NCBI RefSeq assembly: GCF_001053095.1
Contig: NZ_CGBP01000002.1
Span: 1 to 64,000 of the forward strand
Reading direction: 5' to 3'
DNA: 64,000 nucleotides
Source of the DNA: Yersinia similis
GTDB taxonomy: Bacteria; Pseudomonadota; Gammaproteobacteria; Enterobacterales; Enterobacteriaceae
Part shown: positions 26,907-35,077 of the stretch, piece after piece
Position numbering within the stretch: the stretch's first letter is position 1
Layout of the letters: every line of letters begins with the position of its first letter
Translations under genes and position numbers: made by a program
Notes under the pieces: model-generated
The model's database searches: none
What the model saw: only the letters and a program-made list of their open reading frames with translations
Told to the model about the DNA's origin: nothing

Positions 26907-27533
26907 GTAACACCTATTTTATAGAGTAAGGTTCGATACATGTCATTGCCATCAAAATACTATTGATGGCAACTTAAATTAATTTTCACTTAAAAACAAA
27001 AAATCAAAAAAAGCATGACAGATGAAAATATGCACACCCTATATATTCACCTAAATTTACTGTTCCTATACTCTAGACTAGGGATAATGATTCTCACAAC
27101 GTGTTATATTAATATGAAATATGTTTATTGAAAAAAAGACATGTTGCAGTATTAAATTCCTTAATACCAATATTAATCGACATAATCAATTGTTGTGGGT
27201 GGGAGGATTGATTTTTTCCCAAAAAACATATTGCAGTATTAAATATCTTAATGCCAATATTAATCGATATAATCAATTGAAGTTGGTGGGAGGATTGAGT
27301 TTTTTTCCAAAAAACATCAATAGTTCTTATATAATAAAAAACTAAGATAACTAATAATTTCAATGGATTGTATTTTATTTAAATAGGAAATTTCTCTTTT
27401 ACAGCATCTATGGATGCAACTAGCATTCTTGAATACACGATATATACTTTCTATCAAGCCAGTTATCGATAATCTCTTAAGTCAAATATGAATTACAGAT
27501 GACTACGATGTGACTAGATAGAAAGGAGCCAAT
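26907..27533. other. AT-rich non-coding stretch containing a tandem repeat
   Basis: No credible gene. Very AT-rich, with the 87/88-bp tandem repeat at 27139-27313 as the only clear structure. A GAAAGGAG ribosome site at 27522-27529 serves the next gene. Confidence 0.6.
27139..27313. repeat. Two-copy 87/88-bp tandem repeat
   Basis: Unit 1 (27139-27225) and unit 2 (27226-27313) both begin ACAT(G/A)TTGCAGTATTAAAT and contain CAATATTAATCGA(C/T)ATAATC. They end in GGTGGGAGGATTGA plus a T-run and A-run. A third, very short start follows. The copies differ at scattered positions, so the duplication is not recent. Confidence 0.85.
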
Positions 27534-27854
27534 ATGATGGTAAGAGCTACTTGTTGTTGCATTTATGGAGTCTGTGGGACTCGTGATTATAGTCTGTTCA
27601 TCGATTATGTGTACAAGTCGATCCCTGCACATGAAATGTATTTATTGCAGCAGATAGAACTTTGCCCAGACCAGATATTACATGCGTGGAAAATTAGCCA
27701 GAACCCTCAGGTTTCCGAAGTGTTTGAAATAGAGATTGTTTCCTCTGAAGAAGATGCTGAAGAAGCGGTCTTATTTTGGAAAGCATATTTTAGTTCACTT
27801 GGCGAAACGGTCATTGATGGCAGGCATGTAGGTGATACATTTAGCCGACTTTAA
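27534..27854 (+). CDS. Hypothetical protein with Cys-rich N terminus
   Basis: A 106-residue protein I do not recognise. It opens MMVRATCCCIYGVCGTRD, with four cysteines within about eleven residues, and the rest is acidic and helical (VSSEEDAEEAVLFWKAYF). There is no signal peptide or membrane segment. A good AGGAG ribosome site stands before the ATG. It precedes the acyl-biosynthesis operon by 264 bp on the same strand, but nothing ties it functionally to that operon. Confidence 0.6.
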   Translation: MMVRATCCCIYGVCGTRDYSLFIDYVYKSIPAHEMYLLQQIELCPDQILHAWKISQNPQVSEVFEIEIVSSEEDAEEAVLFWKAYFSSLGETVIDGRHVGDTFSRL

Positions 27855-28018
27855 TGAAAGTGGCACTACACGAGGTGTAGACTTAAAAATAACCTATCAG
27901 ATTAATAACGGAGATATGAATAAAAACCATATTTGATATGTATATTTTAAATAATATTCTTTAATTAAAGGTTAATTCAATTTAAGTTTATGACATGTTA
28001 ATTATAGTGTGTAAATCT

Positions 28019-28037
28019 GAGGTGTAAAACACACCTC
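28019..28037 (+). promoter_or_regulatory. Stem-loop in the leader of the acyl operon
   Basis: GAGGTGT-aaaac-ACACCTC, a perfect 7-bp stem with no T tract. The same GAGGTGTA core appears in a second small hairpin at 27873-27887 (CTACAC-gag-GTGTAG). Either a pair of operators or an RNA leader structure is possible; the function is unknown. Confidence 0.4.
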
Positions 28038-28118
28038 TAAAATTAATGGGTGTTAATCCCGTGAGATATATAAGTAAAAAATCAGATGCTAAATGATTTT
28101 TATGGGATATATTTAAAT

Positions 28119-28643
28119 ATGAAAAATACTGAATTAAATTTCTTTAAAACGAATTTTTTATTTAACCAAGATATTACTAATGAATTGAATATATCATTTG
28201 GACAAGATATCATTAAAAAAATGATACCGCATCGTGAACCATTTTTAATGGTCGACAACGTAGAGCTGATCAATATTGAATTCAGGTTAATAAAAGCAAT
28301 AAGAAGAGTTGACGAAAAAGACCCGGTGTTTGGTGGTCATTTCCCTAATGACCCTATATATCCGGGTGTATTGCAACAAGAAAGTATGTTTCAAACTGCG
28401 CTTATTTTAATGTATTTTCTGCTAAATGAAACGGCTATTCCGCCAGTAGAGGAGAATATCATCCACGCAGTGGGAACACGAGTATACGATGTCTTTCACT
28501 TGTCCGCAGTACGCCCAGGAGAATTAATGACAATCCGTTGTTGGATTACGGAATACGACACATTTCTCGCCACCGCCATTGTTCAAATCACGGTTAACGA
28601 TCAGATCGTAACCGTCGGAAAAGGAGAGTTTCATGTCTTCTGA
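28119..28643 (+). CDS. FabZ-like 3-hydroxyacyl-ACP dehydratase
   Basis: Hot-dog-fold dehydratase, first gene of the acyl operon; removes water from 3-hydroxyacyl-ACP to give the enoyl-ACP. The 174-residue protein has MIPHREPFLMVDNVE and the active-site motif GGHFPNDPIYPGVLQQES. The catalytic His74 and Glu88 keep the 14-residue spacing of FabZ. ATG 28119 is chosen because the dehydratase similarity begins soon after; an in-frame ATG at 28086 is possible. It overlaps the ketosynthase by 11 bp. Confidence 0.85.
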   Translation: MKNTELNFFKTNFLFNQDITNELNISFGQDIIKKMIPHREPFLMVDNVELINIEFRLIKAIRRVDEKDPVFGGHFPNDPIYPGVLQQESMFQTALILMYFLLNETAIPPVEENIIHAVGTRVYDVFHLSAVRPGELMTIRCWITEYDTFLATAIVQITVNDQIVTVGKGEFHVF

Positions 28644-29916
28644 TCGTATCGTTATCACTGGTGTTGCCATTAATACTCCCATTGGTGACACGTTAGATCT
28701 GGTGGGCAATAATTTATTATCTGGAAAATCAGCCATCGGCTACTGGCGCAACTTTGACACCAGTAACATTTATTCAAAAATTGGAGGTCAGATTCCTGAA
28801 TATGACATTGAAGGCAAGTTGCACGCATTTAGCAACCGTATTCCCGATATAGTTCTTTCCCGTGCCGAGAAGGTTTTTAAACAGACGACCAAAGGTGTTC
28901 AGCTATCGGTATTGATGGCCATGGAGGCCTGGCTCGACGCCGGATTATTCGAACACATTATAGACCCATTTGATTGCGGGATAATTTGTGGGGGCCATAA
29001 CCTTTCTGATAAATATTTACTTGATCAGCAGATGATTTTTTCTGATGAGCCAGAATTTATTGATGCTTTTTCCGGGTTAAATTCACTTGATACTGACCAT
29101 TCATCTTCTGTGGCTCAAGTGTTAAATACCAAAGGATTTGCCTATCTTGTTGGCGGTACCTGTGCGACAGGAAATATTGCTATTCAGACGGCAATAAATG
29201 CAATTAAAGTAGATAAAAAACAGGTGGTTGCTGTTGTTTGCCCAATGGCATCTTTCCACCCGATGATGTTGCATTCGCTAACGATTTTAGACGCTATCTG
29301 TTATAGCCAGTATCAAGATACCCCCACCAAAGCCAGTCGCCCCTATGACATAAATCGGAGTGGTTTCCTCCCATCTGAGGGCGGTGCCGTCTTGATCCTT
29401 GAGCAGGCCGAACATGCAAAAAAACGTGGAGCCAAAATCTATGCTGAACTTCTCGGTGCCAGCGTTAACTCGGATGCCAACCATCTGGGCGATCCCTCTC
29501 ACGAAGGGCAAGTTCGAGTGATTCAAGATGTCCTGAAGAAATGCAATATCGCCCCAGAGCAAGTTGATTATGTGAGTGCCCATGCCACCTCCACTAAATT
29601 AGGCGATATCGTAGAACTGAAATCAATTAAAAGAGTGTTTGGCTCGCATGCGGAAAAACTGATTATCAATGCGCCTAAATCCTTACTTGGGCATACGATG
29701 TGGGCATCTGGTGTCGTGGAGGCGGCGATAGCCATTTGGCAAATGAGGCAGGGTGAGTTTCATCAATCACATAATATCGAAACCCTTGATCCCGCAGTCG
29801 AACTCAATGTTTGTGCATCCGGAAATGTAAAAAAAGAAGTTAATATTTTTCTGAACAATTCTTTTGGCATGGGCGGTATTAACAGCGCTAGCTTATTTAG
29901 TCGATATCATGGTTAA
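28633..29916 (+). CDS. Beta-ketoacyl-ACP synthase (FabF/type II KS-like)
   Basis: Condensing enzyme of 427 residues that adds two carbons from malonyl-ACP. The catalytic triad is complete: Cys177 in GGTCATGN, His317 in SAHATSTKLGD, His354 in KSLLGHTMWASG. The C-terminal FLNNSFGMGGINSA is the usual KS ending. GAAAAGGAGAG stands before the ATG. In trans-AT beta-branching cassettes the partner KS normally has Cys changed to Ser and only decarboxylates; here Cys is kept, so it can elongate a chain. Confidence 0.9.
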   Translation: MSSDRIVITGVAINTPIGDTLDLVGNNLLSGKSAIGYWRNFDTSNIYSKIGGQIPEYDIEGKLHAFSNRIPDIVLSRAEKVFKQTTKGVQLSVLMAMEAWLDAGLFEHIIDPFDCGIICGGHNLSDKYLLDQQMIFSDEPEFIDAFSGLNSLDTDHSSSVAQVLNTKGFAYLVGGTCATGNIAIQTAINAIKVDKKQVVAVVCPMASFHPMMLHSLTILDAICYSQYQDTPTKASRPYDINRSGFLPSEGGAVLILEQAEHAKKRGAKIYAELLGASVNSDANHLGDPSHEGQVRVIQDVLKKCNIAPEQVDYVSAHATSTKLGDIVELKSIKRVFGSHAEKLIINAPKSLLGHTMWASGVVEAAIAIWQMRQGEFHQSHNIETLDPAVELNVCASGNVKKEVNIFLNNSFGMGGINSASLFSRYHG

Positions 29917-29917
29917 C

Positions 29918-30655
29918 ATGAACCTTTTTATCAGCGGTGGTGCCAGTGGCATTGGACGAAGTGTGGTCATTGCTGCTTTGAGCAAAGGCTGGAATGTTGG
30001 CTTTAGTTATCACAATAACAAGGAAGGTGCACAACAGCTGCTTGATATCGCGGTAGCGGAGTTTCCTCGGCAATTATGTCGTGCCTATCAACTCGACGTT
30101 ATTGATAGTGGTGCAGTAGAGTATGTGGGAGACCGTCTTCTCGTCGATTTTAGTAACATTGACGCGGTTGTTTGCAATGCTGGCATAGATTTACCGGGCA
30201 ATTTGGTGTCGATGACCGATGAAGATTGGGCCTTGGTACTTAATACTAATTTAACTGGCACCTTCTATCTTATTCGTTATTTTTTACCTCTATTTCTTGC
30301 TAATAAATATGGACGCATTGTCACTCTATCTTCACTCGCTAAAGATGGGTCATCAGGACAAGCGGCTTATGCTGCATCAAAAGCCGGTTTGATAGGGTTA
30401 ACTAAAACAACAGCGAAGGAATATGGACATTTCGGTATTACGGCCAATGTCGTTGTCCCAGGCTTAATTAATACCGAAATTATTGGTAATGACATTAAGG
30501 GTATTAAGAGTTTTTTTGCTCAATATGCGCCAGTGGGAAGGCTGGGCTCCCCCAGTGAAGTCGCTGAGGTCATTTTATTTCTTATTGCTAAAGAAAATAG
30601 TTATGTAAACGGTGCGGTTTTCAATGTGACCGGTGGCATTGATTGGGTTTATTAA
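29918..30655 (+). CDS. FabG-like 3-ketoacyl-ACP reductase
   Basis: NADPH-dependent SDR ketoreductase of 245 residues. It has the cofactor motif GGASGIGR (residues 7-14), CNAG (86-89) and the Ser-Tyr-Lys triad with Tyr151 and Lys155 in AAYAASKAG, at the same numbering as E. coli FabG. It starts one base after the KS stop; an in-frame ATG at 29909 is an alternative. It supplies the 3-hydroxy substrate for the dehydratase upstream. Confidence 0.88.
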   Translation: MNLFISGGASGIGRSVVIAALSKGWNVGFSYHNNKEGAQQLLDIAVAEFPRQLCRAYQLDVIDSGAVEYVGDRLLVDFSNIDAVVCNAGIDLPGNLVSMTDEDWALVLNTNLTGTFYLIRYFLPLFLANKYGRIVTLSSLAKDGSSGQAAYAASKAGLIGLTKTTAKEYGHFGITANVVVPGLINTEIIGNDIKGIKSFFAQYAPVGRLGSPSEVAEVILFLIAKENSYVNGAVFNVTGGIDWVY

Positions 30656-30670
30656 CTTTGGGATACCTTA

Positions 30671-31909
30671 ATGAATAGTATTGGTATTGAAAAAATCAGT
30701 ATCTACCCAAGTAGTTTGGCGCTGAAATTATCTGAATTGGCACAAGCACGTGGTGGAGACAACAAATACATTCAAGAATCTTTAATGGTCATAAAGCGCA
30801 GTTTAGTACCACAGTGGGAAGATGCGGTCACCCTTGCCGTCAATAGTGCCAAGGATATGCTTAACGATCAGGATCGTTCGGATATCGGTTTATTTATCAT
30901 TGCAACAGAATCAGGTTTAGACCAAGAAAAGGCCATCAGTACTTGGGCGCATCGTTATTTAGGATTACCTGCGACTTGCCGTGTTTTTGAACTGAAATCT
31001 GCTTGCCATGCTGGTGCGGCGGCGTTAAAGATGGCTGAGTCATGGATATCGTCCGGCCTTAATCGAGGGAAAAAGGTATTACTGATCAACGTGGATATCA
31101 GTAATAATATGATTTGCCATGGGAAGATGGAATATAGCCTTGGTGCTGGGGCCATTGCTTTACTTATCTCGGATAATCCAGTTTTTGCCGTTATTGAAAC
31201 GGGGAAATCGGGTATTCATACTCATGAAGTGACTGATGTTATTCGCCCACTTCCCTGGAAAGAGGTCGCTTTCGATGTAGAAGCCAGCCTTTTCTCTTAT
31301 ATGGATGGACTCGAGAATGCTTTCGAGGAATATTGTCATCAGACACCGGAGGCCAGAGAAAGTGCCTATTTCAATTATAACTTATACCACATCCCCTTCC
31401 CTGGCATTAGTAAAGAAGCACATAAAGTATTATTAGAACTACAAGGACTCTTTGGAAAAGAGGCGTTAGCCACTTTATTTAAGCAAAAAGTCATGCCGTC
31501 CCTGTATTACGCGCAAAAAATAGGCGCGACCTATTGTGGCAGCATTTTCCTTTCCCTATTTTCACTTATGGTGAAAGCGCCAGAGATTAAATCAGGGGAT
31601 CGAATAGGGGTCTACTCTTATGGTTCAGGATCTTGTGCCGAGTATTTTAGCATGCAGGTCGGGGACCAGGCAGTAGAGATTGCACAACAGCAAGGCGCAG
31701 CGTTGGACATACTGCTTACCCAGCGGAAAATACTGGATGTGGCGGCATACGAGCAACTGGAAAATGCACGTAGTGCACAAATGCAAGGTAAAGACTATCG
31801 CTTAGACAGGGATAACTTACAGGACTGGTATACACACCATTACAGCGGGAGTGGGCTCCTTATTCTTGAGCGTATCGATAACCACTTACGGCGTTATCGC
31901 TATGCATGA
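30671..31909 (+). CDS. HMG-CoA synthase-like beta-branching enzyme (HCS, PksG-like)
   Basis: Adds an acetyl unit to a beta-ketoacyl-ACP, making a 3-hydroxy-3-methylglutaryl-type branch. The 412-residue protein has the full HMG-CoA-synthase triad: Glu80 (ATESG), Cys112 (LKSACHAG) and His250 (YHIPFPG). Its lower-similarity C terminus ends in WYTHHYSGSGLLILERI. The position next to two crotonase-fold genes and an ACP is that of the HCS of polyketide beta-branching (PksG, CurD type) rather than mevalonate synthesis: no other mevalonate gene is present. Substrate is inferred. Confidence 0.87.
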   Translation: MNSIGIEKISIYPSSLALKLSELAQARGGDNKYIQESLMVIKRSLVPQWEDAVTLAVNSAKDMLNDQDRSDIGLFIIATESGLDQEKAISTWAHRYLGLPATCRVFELKSACHAGAAALKMAESWISSGLNRGKKVLLINVDISNNMICHGKMEYSLGAGAIALLISDNPVFAVIETGKSGIHTHEVTDVIRPLPWKEVAFDVEASLFSYMDGLENAFEEYCHQTPEARESAYFNYNLYHIPFPGISKEAHKVLLELQGLFGKEALATLFKQKVMPSLYYAQKIGATYCGSIFLSLFSLMVKAPEIKSGDRIGVYSYGSGSCAEYFSMQVGDQAVEIAQQQGAALDILLTQRKILDVAAYEQLENARSAQMQGKDYRLDRDNLQDWYTHHYSGSGLLILERIDNHLRRYRYA

Positions 31910-32621
31910 ATATGTCACTGTACCTATCAAATTTAGCCCCGATTCATTAGCAGATTTCGAAAGTCGCTTTATCTCTGCGCTAAATAATGAGGACTATAAA
32001 GTCATTGTGCTTACCGGAGGGCCTACCTACTTTAGTATGGGTATGGATCTTACGTATATTTCTACCCATTATGACGCCGACTTCGTGTCGCAATTCTGCC
32101 ATATTCTAAAAATGGTAAGGAACAGCCACAAGCCCGTATTAGCTAAGGTTGAAGGGAATGTTATCGCTGGGGGGCTTGCCTTACTGTCGGTCGTCGATTT
32201 TATTCTGTCTAGCGATAGCGCGTCCTTTAGTTTGCCAGAAGTCACCTTTGGAATTACACCCACAATAGCCATGTCTTGCTTACTTGAACGTATTAGGCCT
32301 CATCATCTTAAATACTTCGTATGGAGCTCAAGTGTTATTTCGGCAAAACAAGCCCTAAAATGGGGTTTGATCGATCAGATAAATACATTGGAAAACTTAG
32401 ATCAAGATATTCAAGTTATAAGTAAGAAGCTATCTCGCGCTCCAACATCCGCTATAAGAGAAAGTAAATTACTGTTGGCTGAACAATATTCTTTCGAAGA
32501 AAGGTTGGATTTAGGTGGACATCTTTTGGTGAAAAGACTAAGTGATGCTCAGACCATAGAAAAGATACGTCACTACTTAGAAGACATTAAGTTGTTTAAT
32601 GATGAATATGCGGATGACTAA
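31902..32621 (+). CDS. Enoyl-CoA hydratase-fold dehydratase (ECH1, PksH-like)
   Basis: A 239-residue crotonase-fold protein. In beta-branching, ECH1 dehydrates the 3-hydroxy-3-methylglutaryl-ACP made by HCS. Visible features are the oxyanion-hole regions YFSMGMDLTYI and EGNVIAGGLALLSV, then EVTFGITPTIAMSCLLERI. It overlaps the HCS stop by 8 bp, and the next crotonase starts one base after its end. A start at 31851 is possible but would lie deep in HCS. The division into ECH1 and ECH2 is by resemblance and order. Confidence 0.82.
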   Translation: MHEYVTVPIKFSPDSLADFESRFISALNNEDYKVIVLTGGPTYFSMGMDLTYISTHYDADFVSQFCHILKMVRNSHKPVLAKVEGNVIAGGLALLSVVDFILSSDSASFSLPEVTFGITPTIAMSCLLERIRPHHLKYFVWSSSVISAKQALKWGLIDQINTLENLDQDIQVISKKLSRAPTSAIRESKLLLAEQYSFEERLDLGGHLLVKRLSDAQTIEKIRHYLEDIKLFNDEYADD

Positions 32622-32622
32622 T

Positions 32623-33375
32623 ATGGAAAAATTCTATTTAAGAAAAAGTGATGAAGGCATTGCTTTTATGCATATTAACGATCCAGTCAATAAAAATGCC
32701 ATTGATGGTGAGTTCTGTTTACAGTTGCATGGTATTGTCGACACGATAAAGCAAGACAAAACCATCAAAGTGCTTATTTTGGTTGGATTGCCTGATATAT
32801 TTTGCACTGGTGGAACCGAAGTATTTTTACAAAGCTTAATTACACACTACAAAACTAATATTGAACATGAGTACGCCAATCACCTCAAACATTTTCTGAA
32901 TATACCGATCCCGGTTATTGCGGCAATGGAAGGCAGTGCTACAGGGGGGGGATTAGTCTTAGGTTTATATGCAGATATTTTAGTCGCGGCGGAAGAGAGC
33001 CGCTATGGTATGTCATTTATGAACATGGGTTTCACCCCTGGGATGGGTTCAACCGCCATGAGTAAGGAGGCGTTTGGTTACTATACCGGTTTTGAGATGA
33101 TGGTCACTGGTAACTATATTAGGGGCAGTGAGCTGAAAGGAAAATGTTGTTTCAACTATATTTTGCCCCGCGCCAGGGTCATGGAAAAGGCCATTGAACT
33201 GGCAACCGCTATTGCTGAAAAACCTCGCCATAGTCTGGAATTATTAAAAAAATACATGTCAATCGACAGACGTAAAATGCTAGAGGAAACAAGTACTATC
33301 GAGGCGTTTATGCACCATATTGCATTTAATCAAAGCAATATTGAACAACAAATACAAGATAATTACACGGGTTAG
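32623..33375 (+). CDS. Enoyl-CoA hydratase-fold decarboxylase (ECH2, PksI-like)
   Basis: Second crotonase-fold protein of 250 residues. In beta-branching, ECH2 decarboxylates the glutaconyl intermediate to a 3-methylcrotonyl-type acyl-ACP. It shows PDIFCTGGTEVFLQSL, MEGSATGGGLVLGLYADI and MNMGFTPGMGSTAM, the pattern of PksI-type proteins. It begins one base after ECH1 and ends 2 bp before the reductase gene. HCS-ECH1-ECH2 in this order is the conserved beta-branch cassette. Confidence 0.85.
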   Translation: MEKFYLRKSDEGIAFMHINDPVNKNAIDGEFCLQLHGIVDTIKQDKTIKVLILVGLPDIFCTGGTEVFLQSLITHYKTNIEHEYANHLKHFLNIPIPVIAAMEGSATGGGLVLGLYADILVAAEESRYGMSFMNMGFTPGMGSTAMSKEAFGYYTGFEMMVTGNYIRGSELKGKCCFNYILPRARVMEKAIELATAIAEKPRHSLELLKKYMSIDRRKMLEETSTIEAFMHHIAFNQSNIEQQIQDNYTG

Positions 33376-33377
33376 AT

Positions 33378-34166
33378 ATGCTGAATAACTTGAGTGAAAT
33401 GACCGTATTGGTAACTGGTGGCACAAAAGGTATAGGCCGAGCTACTGTTGAAAGTTTTGTTAAAGCGGGAGCAAAAGTATATGGCACTTATTTTTGGGGC
33501 GATAATTTAGATGAACTTGAAAACCATTTTTCTCAATATCTCAATCGCCCGGTATTCCTTCAGGCTGATATCAGTGATGAGGAGACAACGACACTGCTAA
33601 TCGAAGCAATTGCTCAAGAAAATAAAAAAATTGATATTCTTATTCTCAATGCTGCGTTTGCTCCCCAATTTAAAGATACTTATAAATTTAGGGGGCTGAT
33701 AGATAGTATTGAACACAATTCCTGGCCGCTGATTACTTATATAGATTGTATTAAGCAGCATTTTGGCCAATATCCTGGTTATGTGGTTGCAATTACTTCG
33801 GAAGGACATCGTAGTTGCCATATAGCAGGCTATGATTATGTTGCAGCATCGAAAGCGGTATTGGAAACATTAACTAAATATATTGGTGCACGAGAAAATA
33901 TCATCATTAACTGTATTTCGCCGGGTGTGGTAGATACGGAAGCTTTTGAATTGGTTTTTGGCAAAAAAGCACAAGCATTCATTCGAAAATTTGATCCGGA
34001 TTTTATTGTTTCACCCGAAGCGGTAGGTAACGTCAGTGTGGCTCTTTGCAGTGGATTAATGGATGCCGTGCGTGGTCAGGTCATCACCGTTGATAATGGC
34101 AGGATGTTTACCGATAACTTTACCAAGTGGATCGAAATGATTGAGACGAATTTTATTGAGAAATAA
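33378..34166 (+). CDS. FabL-like enoyl-ACP reductase (SDR family)
   Basis: A 262-residue SDR protein with the cofactor motif TGGTKGIG (residues 13-20). The usual YxxxK of ketoreductases is absent: Val stands where Tyr should be. Instead Tyr152 is followed by six residues and then Lys159 (GYDYVAASK), the Y-x6-K spacing of enoyl-ACP reductases FabI and FabL. The following LETLTKYI...SPGVVDTEAF and RGQVITVDNGR fit FabL closely. It would therefore saturate the enoyl-ACP. Function is inferred from motif spacing. Confidence 0.78.
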   Translation: MLNNLSEMTVLVTGGTKGIGRATVESFVKAGAKVYGTYFWGDNLDELENHFSQYLNRPVFLQADISDEETTTLLIEAIAQENKKIDILILNAAFAPQFKDTYKFRGLIDSIEHNSWPLITYIDCIKQHFGQYPGYVVAITSEGHRSCHIAGYDYVAASKAVLETLTKYIGARENIIINCISPGVVDTEAFELVFGKKAQAFIRKFDPDFIVSPEAVGNVSVALCSGLMDAVRGQVITVDNGRMFTDNFTKWIEMIETNFIEK

Positions 34167-34252
34167 TGAGGGGGACTTCATCGCCATTATGAATATTGAG
34201 CCGATCGACCACTTGGCATTTTCACTGTATTTTGACCAAAAAGGTATTAGTC

Positions 34253-34693
34253 ATGTCTAATCCCAATAGAAATCTATTTCTTGGCCGTTGGAAACTTGAG
34301 TCCTGTATTGGGAACAATGGAGGTATACATATTTACCCGATAGGTAGGGAGCCGTTTGGTATGTTGACCTACACCGAACAGTACATGATGGTGTTTATTT
34401 CATCGGTAGAGAGAACTCAATTTAGTACGGAGGATATTCGTGCGATCCCGTCAGAACAGATCGTGGCAGATTTTCCTAAATTTGAAACATATTGTGGCCA
34501 TTATATTGTTAATCATGATGAAGAAATCGTTACGCACTTTATTGATAACAGTAAAATCCCCAACCAAATTGGTACCCAGTTTCGTCGATATTTTAGTTTT
34601 GAGCATGAGAAACTAGTCCTTAAATCCATAGATAGTCTATTGCTTAATGACGAATCGTGGTTATTTGAGCTTGTTTGGAATAAACAGGAATAA
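34253..34693 (+). CDS. Lipocalin-like domain protein
   Basis: A 146-residue protein matching the Lipocalin_5 pattern: LGRWKLESCIGNNGGIHIYP, then GMLTYTEQYMMV, and YCGHYIVNHDEEIVTHFI. These beta-barrel proteins sit beside several polyketide clusters and may bind or reshape the acyl product. ATG 34253 follows an AAGG site. A 23-codon reading frame (34189-34260) with its own GAGGGGG site ends over this start and could couple translation. The role is unknown. Confidence 0.75.
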   Translation: MSNPNRNLFLGRWKLESCIGNNGGIHIYPIGREPFGMLTYTEQYMMVFISSVERTQFSTEDIRAIPSEQIVADFPKFETYCGHYIVNHDEEIVTHFIDNSKIPNQIGTQFRRYFSFEHEKLVLKSIDSLLLNDESWLFELVWNKQE

Positions 34694-34730
34694 GCATGAA
34701 TTTATTAATTAACCAAGCGGAGATAATATT

Positions 34731-34979
34731 ATGGATAGAGATCATATTGCTAGCATTGTAAAAAAGCACATTATTAATTCAATCGATGGTGCCAAGGAAC
34801 ATGAAATTGATTTGCAAAAATCAATGGCAGACTATGGTGCAAGCAGCTTAGACATTGTTTCCGTTGTATCAGGTGTTATGAGAGAGTTAAAAATAAAAAT
34901 CCCACGTACTGAGCTAAAAAATATTAAATCTATAAACGGACTGATTGATCTTTTTGTAACGAGCAGTTCAGAATCTTAG
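34731..34979 (+). CDS. Acyl carrier protein
   Basis: An 82-residue carrier with the attachment serine at residue 39 in GASSLDIV, a variant of the DSL motif that resembles the AcpK-type carriers of beta-branching cassettes (GANS-type). The charged N-terminal helix and PRTELKNIKSINGLI third-helix region are typical. It is the only ACP in the operon, so the growing chain and branch donor would have to share it or borrow the host AcpP. No phosphopantetheinyl transferase gene is nearby. Confidence 0.87.
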   Translation: MDRDHIASIVKKHIINSIDGAKEHEIDLQKSMADYGASSLDIVSVVSGVMRELKIKIPRTELKNIKSINGLIDLFVTSSSES

Positions 34980-34991
34980 AAATTTTTGAAC

Positions 34992-35013
34992 TATGGCCTA
35001 CGGAGGGGCCATA
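34992..35013 (+). promoter_or_regulatory. Intercistronic stem-loop between ACP and acyltransferase genes
   Basis: TATGGCC / GGCCATA stem of 7 bp with an 8-base loop and no T tract. It may act as an RNA-processing or stabilising hairpin in the 98-bp spacer. Confidence 0.45.
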
Positions 35014-35077
35014 TTCAGAACTGAAATAGGAAAGCCTGCCTGTTTGTGTAACACAATCACAGTAAAGAGGGTGATAC

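Noticed and set aside
27139..27313. CRISPR-like array
   Set aside because: Only two long, diverged units with no spacer-repeat alternation and no cas genes.
30671..31909. HMG-CoA synthase for mevalonate or ketone metabolism
   Set aside because: No thiolase, HMG-CoA reductase or kinase genes nearby; neighbours are ECH1, ECH2, ACP and KS, the beta-branching context.
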